The notes beneath the pieces were generated by a model, which searched no databases, was not told where the DNA came from, and saw only the letters and a list, made by a program, of their open reading frames with translations. The position numbers and the translations under genes were made by a program. This document shows positions 1-9,353 of a DNA stretch of 64,000 nucleotides, in pieces. Each line of letters opens with the position of its first letter. Within the stretch, counting starts at the first letter, position 1. Source of the DNA: Hordeum vulgare subsp. vulgare (lineage: Eukaryota > Streptophyta > Magnoliopsida > Poales > Poaceae); contig NC_058519.1 of assembly GCF_904849725.1 (NCBI RefSeq), forward strand, positions 184,129,703 through 184,193,702, written 5' to 3'.

Positions 1-3000
1 AGCGCCATCCGCCGCCTCCTCTCGGTCCCGATCAGGATCTGGACGAGGAGGGACGAGCACCGCGGTGGCAACCGCTCCTCGACCGCCTCCCGCATCGCCC
101 CCGAGTCGGCCCACGACCGCCTCGGTCTGCCTCCTCCACGAGGCCCAGTGTGCTGCAGCCTCCGACCGGCCCAAGAGCCCCCCCCAAGGTGAGCCCCCTG
201 TACTCTATTCCCTGCCCCGTGCTCTGGATAGTATTCTGCGCCCATGTGACGGCCCGTTAGCTATTTAGATTTTCGGAATTTAATTATAAATTCCAGAAAT
301 ATGACGATATTAAAATGCCCGTAACTTTTTATCCCTAAGTCGGAACGAGGCATATTTTATATGGTTTTGGCGTAGTTTTGCGAGTAGAACATGATTTCAC
401 AATTTGTATATTTATTTGACGTTGTGTAACGTGTCTATGTCTAGTTTAGTGTGCTGTCTTGATAGGTTTATTGTCGTAGTTATTTTTCGTGCGTGCCCGA
501 ATTGCTCGGATGCCGTAATAGAAATGCCCATGTTTTAGGAACTAATTTTCCATGTATTTTAGAGCGGTCATTTGTATTTTTGCTTGTAGGGTTTGCCGGT
601 AGTTTATTTTCCCGTGTATAGGTTATTTTCTCGCTTTTTCGTGTGGTATTATTTTGTTGTGCAACCCCACATATTTTATATGTTTTCGGGGTAGAGGGAT
701 TTTTCTGTGCAATTAGTTTTAGCTTTTGAGGAAGTTAGTTCGCGAGATATTTTGCCATGTTGCCCTCTTTTTTATTACGTAGGATTTATTCCGTGCCCCG
801 TTTGCTTAAGTTGTCAACTAGGGAATTGTTCTTGGGCGTTTAGACTAACCCCTGGTATTTTTGGTTGCAATAGAAATGCATGTTTAGGTGTGTTTTGCTT
901 GCCCTCAAGTTGCTAGAAATAGTGCTGATATGGAGGTGCTGAAATATTTCTAAGTCTGGAATCTGTTATTATTTTGTTGTTGTCTTGTCTTGCTTGTGCC
1001 TTTTGATCTGTAGCTCTTTTGAGGTTGGTCCAATGAAGTTAGTTGTACCCCTTGTGTTTCTCTAGCATGCTGTAAATTTTCATGACTTTTGGAGTCTTGT
1101 AGCTATAGGTTTTGCTGCTGTCAATATTCCTTCAGATCGAAAACTGCACCCTCATGAGGTGTAATTTTCACTAAGTCTGAAATAGTGCGTGAGATGCCAT
1201 TTTGTGTCTTCTTTTCCTAGTGATCCTTGCTGCCATGCTAGTTGTTGTTAGTTTCTTGTAGTAGTGCTTCTTACCCTCTTCCGTGCCATGCCTTGCTTGA
1301 GCATATCGGAGTTGTGTATCCGTAGTTGTGGGGCGTAGAAAGTGCTATGTGGCTGATTTTGGCAGTTTTTAGTGATTTCTTGTTTTGCCCGTAGTTGTTG
1401 AACCGTAGCTCCGTTTTGAACATGTCCTATATGAAACTTGCTTAGAATCTCGTGTAGTTTCATTTTCTCTTGCTGGTTGCATGTGTTGAAGTGCTCGTAG
1501 GCACCGTTGCACATATTTTGCATTCATGCCATCATATCTTGCGGTGCTTGTAACTTTTGATCCGTAGATCCGTTGGAGATGATCTTTATGTGTAGATTGC
1601 TTGACATGACGCGTAGAATCACGTGAACCTATTTGTTTTTGCTGTTTAACAACAAATTAAATGCAGTAGTTCAGATCTGTACAGAATTGTAAATTAACTT
1701 GTGAGGTCATCTCGGAGGTGCTATATGTCATTTCCGATCTCATTTAAAGTGCCTAGATAAGTAGTTTAATTACGCTTCACCTCTTGCATGTTTGACAACA
1801 TTAATATTGCCGTGTAAATAACCGGAGTGAACTAAATAATTAACGTGGAGCTTCGTCAATATGCAACTCGTTGCATATTGAACTTTACTTAATGTGTAGT
1901 GTTTGATTGTGTGGATTGTCATGCCGTGACTTGCATGTTTTCAGCTGCTCATGCATCATTTGTGTTGTGCATCGTGTGGTGAATATCGTGTGTTGATTTG
2001 TGTTTCCGGTTTGCTTCGTCTCGATAGAGTTCCGCAGCGTGTCGGATTGTGAGGACACGTTCGTCTACGTCGGTTCGTCTGCTTCACGGAGGCATTCTTC
2101 TTCCAAGCGGGATCTCAGGCAAGATGATCATTTCCCCAGATACCATTACTATCATTGCCATGCTAGTTTTACCGTTGCTATCGATTATGTCTCGTTGCCT
2201 AGCACATGTTATATATCAGCCTCTCAACAATGCCATGAAAACCTTCAACCTGTTCAACCTAGCAAACCACTGATTGGCTATGTTACTGCTTGCTTAACCC
2301 TGTTGATAGCGTTGCTAGTTGCAGGTGCAGATGCTTCCATGTGAAAGCATGGGTTCCTTGTTATATCACCATATTAAATGCTATTTAATTTAATGCACCT
2401 ATATACTTGGTAAAAGGTGGAAGGCTCGGCCTTTCTAGCCTGGTGTTTTGTTCCACCTTTGCCCCCTTAGTTTTCGGCTACCGGTGTTATGTTCCATAAT
2501 CGAGCGCTCCTAACACGATCGGGTTGTTATGGGGACCCCCTTGATAATTCGTTCTAGATTAAGACTGGTCTGGCAAGGCCCAACTTTGGTACTACATTTG
2601 CCTAAACACCTAATAAAATTGCATAGGGAATTTCCGGACCCCGAGGATAATTTAATCAACCCCCGAGCCAGTGCTCCTCATGAGTGTTGGTCCAAATTGG
2701 CAGACTACGGGGCCACCGCGGGGCAACCCGAGGTTTGGTTCTCCTAGTGTCCTGAGAATGAGGTACGTGACTCCTATCGGGATCGTCGACACGTCGGGCG
2801 GCCTTGCTGGATTAGTTTTACCTTTGACGAAATATCTTGTGCATCGGGATTCCGGTGATGCTTTGGGTAATCTCAGAGTTGAGGTTTTCCACTAGGGAAT
2901 CCGACGAGATCGCGAGCTTCGTGATTGAGGATTTCTATGCGGCTTGTGGTAATTTGTGATGGACTAGTTGGAGCACCCCTGTAGGGTTAAATCTTTTCGG

Positions 3001-3775
3001 AAAGACGTGCCCGCGGTTATGTGGCAACGTGGAAGCTTTGTTTAACACTGGTTCTAGATAACTTGAAGTTAACTTAATTAAAATATGCCAACTAAGTGCG
3101 TAACCGCGATTGTCTCTTTCGTGAGTTTCTTCTCCGATCGAGGACACGGTGGGGTTATTCCTGACGTAGGTAGGTGTTCAGGATCATTCATTTGATCATT
3201 CGTAGTTCACGTCCGTTATGCGTAGATCTTCCCCCTCTTATTTCTTGTACTCATAAGTTTAGCCACCAAATATGTGCTTAGTCGCTGCTGCAACCTCACC
3301 ACTTAACCATGGCTCGCCCGTTAAGCTTTGCTAGTCTTGATACCTTTGGAAATGAGATTGCTGAGTCCCCTGTGGCTCACAGATTACTACAACACCAGTT
3401 GCAGGTACAGGTAAAGGTTACTCGATGCGAACGCGTTGATTGTTCATTTGGAGTTGCTTCTTCTTCTTCTACTTCATCGATCTAGGATGGGTTCCAGGCC
3501 GGCAGCCTGGGATAGCAAGGATGGACGTCGTTCTTATTTTGTCGTTTGTTTTCGTCCGTAGTCGGACCCTGCTCTTACTCTTGATGAATATGTATTGTAC
3601 TGCTGTGACTCTGATGTAGCTTGTGGCGAGTGTAAGCCAATTCTATTATATACCTCTTCTTTTCAGTACATGTACTTGTAACGATATCCATTCTTGCGAC
3701 ACGGTGAGATGCGCTTCTATCCCTGACAAGGCCTTCATGCCAAATTGAGGATAGGGTCGCATCTTGGGCGTGACA
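1..3775 (+). mobile_element. Long LTR fragment (copy 1), right end intact, left end outside window
   Basis: Non-coding DNA ending in GGGCGTGACA, the ...CA end of an LTR. Its last few hundred bases read in reverse match the sequence starting at 17834 (TGTCACGCCCAAGATGCGAC here, TGTAACGACCAAGATGCGAC there), so both belong to one family in opposite orientation. The first 200 bases are GC-rich and followed by a donor-like AAGGTGAGCC and a T-rich stretch. That resembles an untranslated leader plus intron, and it sets the + orientation. No open frame here looks coding. The family name is uncertain; it belongs to the very long, gene-less LTRs of Triticeae. Confidence 0.65.
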
Positions 3776-3879
3776 TGTATATGCTTAAGTGTTAATAGTT
3801 TATTTTACTATATATACAATTAGTTTATTTTTAGTAAGAATATTAATAGAACTAGTTTATTTTTTTAGTTCATTTTACG

Positions 3880-4281
3880 ATGCATATCCTGCATCCTCGT
3901 CGTCGACTCGGCCGAGGACACGTGCTTGATCAGAGGGGCCATGTCCGGGACTGGGCTCCGCCCGGCTGGTATTGGGAGGTGCTACCTTACGGGGGGCGTA
4001 GGTTGGTGAGGAGCCAGCCCGTTGTTGACCCGATCCTTGTTTGGTGGCGGTCGCGTGGGCTAGTGACGGTGCCGAGGCTTCCGGACACCGCAGAGGTGGT
4101 ACGTCACCGTGTCAGCGAGGAGGATGAGCACGTCCGTCGCTACATGGTTGCATTGGAGGGCAGGTTCGGGCATACCTCGCAGGTTCTTCAGGGATCTCAC
4201 TGGAGCTATGATCCTGTGATGGTTCCTTCTCTTTGGGTGTCCACCGCCCGCGACGATACCCGTCGGGCGCTACGGTTCTAG
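3880..4281 (+). CDS. CACTA-encoded ORF of unknown function (133 codons)
   Basis: An uninterrupted frame rich in Arg, Val, Trp and Pro, with a segment PPGWYWEVLP and a second segment ending VSTARDDTRRALRF. From memory, similar uncharacterised pieces accompany Triticeae CACTA elements, but I cannot name a domain. It lies on the same strand as, and about 560 bp upstream of, the Ulp1-bearing gene. It may be the last exon of an upstream transposon gene whose earlier exons were lost with the left end. The AT-rich flanks (3780-3870 and 4282-4480) look non-coding. Confidence 0.45.
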   Translation: MHILHPRRRLGRGHVLDQRGHVRDWAPPGWYWEVLPYGGRRLVRSQPVVDPILVWWRSRGLVTVPRLPDTAEVVRHRVSEEDEHVRRYMVALEGRFGHTSQVLQGSHWSYDPVMVPSLWVSTARDDTRRALRF

Positions 4282-4484
4282 CTATATCAGTGATGCTATA
4301 TGTATGATAGTATTCGAGGAGTATTAGTGATAATATTCGATGATGTACGGACAAAAGAGATGATGTAGTTTTGCTTATAATTGAATGCATGCTAATTTGA
4401 ATACTACTTTATTTTACGATTTGGTTTTGCTTATTGAATGCTCAAATTGGAAAAGTACTCCTACTTTGAATACTATGCAGAAAT

Positions 4485-4752
4485 CTAGGAGTCCCGGGTG
4501 GAGCCACGACCCGGGACTAAAGTTGTTTTGGAACGAAGTTCCTGATAGAATAATTCTTTTTTGGTACAAAGTTCAACAAAGTCCTTTGACACTAGACAAT
4601 GTGACATATAGAAGGGTAGATGAGATCAGGAAAAATAGGATCACTTTCTATACATCTAGAATGTCGCCATTTTGTTAAATCCTTAAAGGTTAAGAGAATC
4701 CGTTAGACATATTTTAGAGTTTAGGTTCTAGCCAAGACCCGGGACTAAAGGT
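4485..4752. repeat. Internal subterminal-type CACTA repeats
   Basis: CCCGGGTGGAGCCACGACCC followed by GGGACTAAAG (4493-4522), and a second ACCCGGGACTAAAGG at about 4737-4751, match the CCGGGACTAAAG units at the right end of the element (8921-9090). Here they lie directly upstream of the protease gene. Confidence 0.55.
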
Positions 4753-4757
4753 CCTCC

Positions 4758-4765
4758 TATATAAA
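4758..4765 (+). promoter_or_regulatory. TATA box of the CACTA protease gene
   Basis: TATATAAA in the context CCTCCTATATAAAACG, 60-90 bp before the first ATGs of the downstream gene and just after a subterminal-type repeat. The position suits a pol II core promoter; this is inferred from sequence only. Confidence 0.45.
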
Positions 4766-4845
4766 ACGACACTTCGAAGTTTCCAACCCCTCTTATATAG
4801 TTTGTTAGTTTATTAGTTAATCAAATGTCAGTTTTTTGCAGAATT

Positions 4846-7800
4846 ATGGATCCACATATCAGGAACCTCGAAGAGGAAGAACTTCTCGAAGATATAATCA
4901 AAGACGGCCCCGACGTTGAACCAGTTGAATCTCCGTCGTCATATCTAAGCCCCTCTGGATATGGAATGGAGGTCGACCGACACGAAGATGAAGCTGATGG
5001 GGCAGGAGATAAGTCCAATGACGGAGAAGGTGATAGCTCCCCTGATGGAGAAGCCAGTGGAGAAATAATAAAGTCCGGTGAGGTATACATATGAAGTTCG
5101 ACAATCACTTGTAATATGTGAAAAATATTGGAGATAGCTCTATATTGTATACATATACATTCATTTGACGAATGTTTCTCCCTCTTAGGCCTCCACATCG
5201 AGCAAAGCTACGAAACGAGGCCCGACTAGAAAGTTGGATGCACGGAAGCATTACACCTTTGAGGTGATATTGCCTACGGGCGAACCCAAGCTTCCTAAGA
5301 ATGTTGCTGACACATTCAAGAAGCAATGCGGAGTTCTCGTTAGGGATCACGTCCCGATCAGCGTTCGAGAGTGGAACAAGCGCAAAGGGGCAGCCGATAG
5401 TGACTATGTCGCCGAAAGGTACAAAGATAATCTTTGGAATGCTCTCATGTCACATTTCAACCTGCCAGAAATTGAGAATGAAGACGCCACAAAAAACTGA
5501 GGGCCAAAGTCAAGCAGTGGACTCTAAAGAAGATGGCCGAACTGTTCCGTAGCTGGAAGAAGAAGCTATGGAAAAACTATCTGAAGACAAAGAAAGTGCC
5601 AGTATTCAAGGGGTATCTAGCCAAGCAGGCGAATCAATGGAAGGCATTTCAAGAGTACAAGGAGTCAGAAGATGCCCAGGCATTATCAAAAAAGAACAAG
5701 AAAAATGCCGACAAGAAGAAATATCACCACAAGCTGGGGCCAGGGGGCTATGAGACTGCCATCCCAAAGTGGGATAAGAAAGAGCAAGATCTGCTAGCTA
5801 AAGGCATCATACCTGAACCACTCAGTGATGAGTGGGAATTGAGAGCAAGAAATTGGTTCCTTGCGCATGGTGGTTCGTACGACGAAGAAACAGGGGACCT
5901 CATCTGCAGTGACGGTCTTAGGATACCCAGGGAGAATTGGAAAAAGATAGTGAAAGAAATTAAGGAGGGAAAAAGACAGTTCACTGCAGATAGAGAGAAA
6001 GATTTGCTCACACTGGTCCTCGGCAATGACGAACATGGAGGACGAACGCGAGGCTTCGGTCCTTCTTACCCGTGGTGGCTTGGGTTTGCCACAGACCAAG
6101 ACACTTACAGAAGCCGATCGAGAGCAAAGAAGCGACAGCAGGACGAGGAGAATGACAAGTTCAACCAGTTGCTTGCCAGGATTAGCGAGCAACAGAAGCA
6201 GATTGAGGAGCTTAGAGGACTAGCGCGCCAGGAAGATCCTGCACTCGATATTACCGGTGCCCCATCTAAGCAGAAAAGCAGCGTGGCTGAATCTAAGGCC
6301 CCGCCCGACAATGCACGAAGAATGATAGAGGGCGGTCCCGGCTACCCCGTGGATGGAATCAAGGAGTCAACATCATGGTGACTCCATCAGAAATTCAAGA
6401 ACATATCCATAAAGGTGGCCGTCGGACAAGCTTTACCTTCTGGCCCTGATGCACGCTCGCATGGACGTGAGATTCCAGCTGGCTTTGCTAAAGTCGGGGT
6501 GGATGAAATCATGGTGGGGTTTCATGATATGGAGCTCGACATAGCTGGACCCGAAGATGAGAGGACACTCGGAGAAGTACTGGGTGGAGTCATCCTATGG
6601 GACAAGAACTACAACAAGCTTCTAGGCTCGGCCCCAAGGACAACACCGCCTCCGAGTCGTCGCAGGTCACCTACACCTCCATCACCTCCAAGCCCTCCAC
6701 ATGACGACGGCCAGCACAACACGAGTCCATCTCGATCACCGCCGCCGGACTTGGGTCGTCCGTCTCCGCCGCCGCCCGCTCCGGATACTAAGCAGAAGCG
6801 TGCCAGCAAGAACGCTCCGTCGATGATTTCTAAGCGACAGAGCTCCCCAAAGCGCAAACTGTCACCCCTCCCAAAGGTACCTCATGCTAATCTTCCTATC
6901 AGACCTTATGATCGTACCGCCGAGGAAAACGCCAGGATAGCAAAGGAACATCATGATGCGTAGATGAAAAAGAAGGAACCCGAGCCCCGCCCAGAATACA
7001 CCGAGAAGCAAATAGCATATGCAAAATACTTCACGAACCTTCCATCACAGTATGACTTACACCATAAGCCTGATGACTCTACACACAGATTGCAGAAGGA
7101 AGTGAAAAAGAGCAGATCACGTGCAAGTGCAAGTGGGAGAAAATCAAGTTCAACTACAAGAAAAAAAGATGAGACGTTCCTCAGCTTGGACAACAGGCCA
7201 AACAGTCGATCCCACCCCTCAGGGTGTTACCCGAGAATGTCCCCCCTCTGGTGCAGGGGCAAGATTTGGAATTAGCAAAGAAGTGGGCGGATGAATGGGG
7301 TATCCCGGATGAAGACGTTCTGGCTTCCCAAGACGACAGGTTACCCAAGGCTGTGGTAGCCCCTAAGCCACAGTTTGTCATGGGAGCGCCTTTGGTCAGC
7401 AAAGATGATCTCCCAACAAATATGCGTTACTTGCATACATGGTACTTAAGTGAATCAAAGAATGGGAGAACGATGATCATGGTGAGTGTCCCACGGGAGT
7501 ACTACGGCCGCCCCGAAGAAATCCATATCAACTTTGATGAACTCTTCCAGATGTACAATGCCGACGCCCTCGACAAATCGCTTATGAGTTGCTATTGTGT
7601 GTAGGTTTTTCAATTCGTTGTCTACATATAACTTGTTTAGTCATTTCAATTCATTGTCTACATATAACTTGTACTCTATTATGCAGAATGAAGATTCTGG
7701 ATTGTAAAAATAGGAATATCCTAAATGTTGGGTTTAGTGACCCAGATAAAATACATATAGCGACGCTAACTGATAAACCCAAGGAGACGGAGGCAAACCT

Positions 7801-7917
7801 TCTAAGGTTTCTAACAGATCAAAATTTCTGTGACCACATACTGTTTCCATACAACTTCAGGTGAGGGTCTTTACTCTGTTCTGTCCATTCACTTATAAGT
7901 GTAATTGATAAGTTACT

Positions 7918-7982
<65 letters not shown>

Positions 7983-8670
7983 CAGCTTCCATTGGATTCT
8001 GTTGGACATTCAAATTGATAAGGGAAGAGTTGATGCCTTCGACCCATTATCGAGACCCTTGGAACAGTTCCAAAGCATGCAGGACATGTTCCAAGGGTAA
8101 TTTCAATCATTCTTGCGCTCTGTCGGTCTCTTTCGATGATTTTCTGATATATCAATTAATGAAAAACTTAGCAAATCATTTTCCTTGTCGGGCAGGGTTT
8201 GGAAGCGGTTCAAGTGCGTGACTCCCGGTATCGAGCCTGAGAAGCTGACCTTTAGAGCGGCTCAGGTAAGTAGTAGTATGATATACTTCTATTTTCAATA
8301 CATTTATGATGCTAGATTATTATTTTGATTATATATATTCTATTCTCGTAAAGTGCGACCAGCAGCCACGGGGGACGCATCTATGCGGATACTATGTTTG
8401 CGAGACCATTCGCACGTTCACCTCTGAGCACAAGGATCACAGATACGACGTAAGCAATGAACATTCACACCTCTATTTTTACCCGTCATTCTTTGTTATC
8501 ATGATTGATATTCATATTCATCTCCTCTTCTTATATAGTACACGACCATGAGGGAGAAGTCCCTACCAGAGCAACGCGCGATTGCTGTTGCAGAGGAGCT
8601 TGCGACCTTTCTGAGGACGGAAGCTATAGATGACAAAGGACGATTTAGTGTAGCTAGGTGTCATTACTGA
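4846..8670 (+). pseudogene. CACTA ORF with C-terminal Ulp1 (C48) cysteine protease domain, seven exons, broken
   Basis: Exons with GT..AG borders read 4846-5082, 5189-7600, 7687-7860, 7986-8096, 8196-8265, 8354-8449 and 8539-8670 (stop TGA). A second in-frame ATG at 4825 precedes an acceptor-like TTTTTTGCAG, so I prefer 4846. Exon 1 is acidic. Exon 2 is a lysine-rich transposon protein with a Q/E-rich coiled coil near 6150-6240 and a proline/serine-rich linker near 6640-6790. Exons 3-7 form a Ulp1/SUMO-protease-like fold: His in FHWILL and Asp in DAFDPLS (exon 4), then Gln (CDQQ) and Cys in HLCGYYVC (exon 6). Exon 2 is disabled by a frameshift in an A-run near 5495, a stop at 6379-6381, TAG at 6961, and a frameshift near 7210. 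The protease exons carry no stop. Such proteases are known passengers of plant CACTA and Mutator elements; the target is unknown. Confidence 0.7.
7921..7980. repeat. (AT)30 microsatellite in an intron
   Basis: Sixty bases of perfect AT dinucleotide lie in the intron between protease exons 3 and 4, ending five bases before the acceptor (TGCAG at 7981-7985). A shorter TA run lies at about 8768-8790 after the stop. Confidence 0.95.
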
Positions 8671-8920
8671 TGTTGGTCAATGTAATCGAATAGACAGGCT
8701 CTAGTCCCGATAATTCAGATCTCCATATAATTGTATATATATGCTTGCTTGTAAGATAAGTTAATCTTATATATATATATATATATATATGCATAATTAT
8801 TTCTATTTAGAATTATATGAAAACTAATTCCCGAACACCAAACAAGGCATCACGTTAATCTCCCGAACACCTAAACCCTAAAACCCTAAAACCCTAAAAT
8901 AAACAAAATCTGCAGAAACT

Positions 8921-9129
8921 CTTTAGTCCCGGTCTGTGTTAAGACCCGGGACTAAAGGGCCTGCCCCTGAGAGCGCTCTGAGGTGCCCACATGGAGCGCC
9001 TTTGGTCCCGGCTTGGAACAGGGCCGGGACTAAAGGTTAGGCCTTTAGTCCCGCCCCTTTGGTCCCGGTTGGGGAACCGGGACTAAAGCCCCTTACGGGC
9101 CAGGACTATAGGCCCTGTCCCCACTAGTG
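8921..9129. repeat. Right subterminal repeats and terminus of the CACTA element
   Basis: CTTTAGTCCCGG (8921) pairs with CCGGGACTAAAG (8946). TTTGGTCCCGG (9001) pairs with CCGGGACTAAAG (9024). GGTCCCGGTT (9061) pairs with AACCGGGACTAAAG (9075). These are inverted copies of one unit able to form hairpins, typical of transposase-binding regions. The element closes with CCACTAGTG. The preceding 8671-8920 holds the 3' untranslated stretch and a short CCCTAAAA run. Confidence 0.8.
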
Positions 9130-9353
9130 TTAGTTTCTTACAAGTCCCTAGTTGTGGCATATTATGAGCGACAAATAGTTTGACTGATTCCATGTTCTCA
9201 CTAAAATCTTAAACTACAAAACACCATTATTGGAATCTTAATTATAACTGTGTTAAATAATGTCATGATAAATCATACTTCCTACTAACACATATGTACG
9301 AAAAGTGACTATCAGAAATTGTGTCAGTGTCAGAACACATCACCTATATATAT

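Larger units (their letters stand above)
3776..9129 (+). mobile_element. CACTA (En/Spm) DNA transposon, left end missing
   Basis: The right end is ...CCCCACTAGTG at 9119-9129, the inverse of a CACTA terminus. The 200 bases before it hold several GGTCCCGG / CCGGGACTAAAG subterminal repeats in both orientations. Inside are a 133-codon ORF and a multi-exon gene ending in a Ulp1-type protease, as in other cereal CACTA elements. The left terminus is not in the window: at 3775/3776 the element abuts a long LTR that probably inserted into it. No TNP2-type transposase is visible. The three bases after the end (TTA, 9130-9132) would be the target duplication but cannot be paired. Confidence 0.8.

Noticed and set aside
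2000..2344. 114-codon frame in the first LTR
   Set aside because: No domain, two overlapping alternative frames, and not maintained in the related LTR at 17834-20453.
8871..8900. CCCTAAA-like run as an interstitial telomere
   Set aside because: Only about four short, irregular CCCTAAA(A) units within the CACTA 3' region; too short to mean a telomere.
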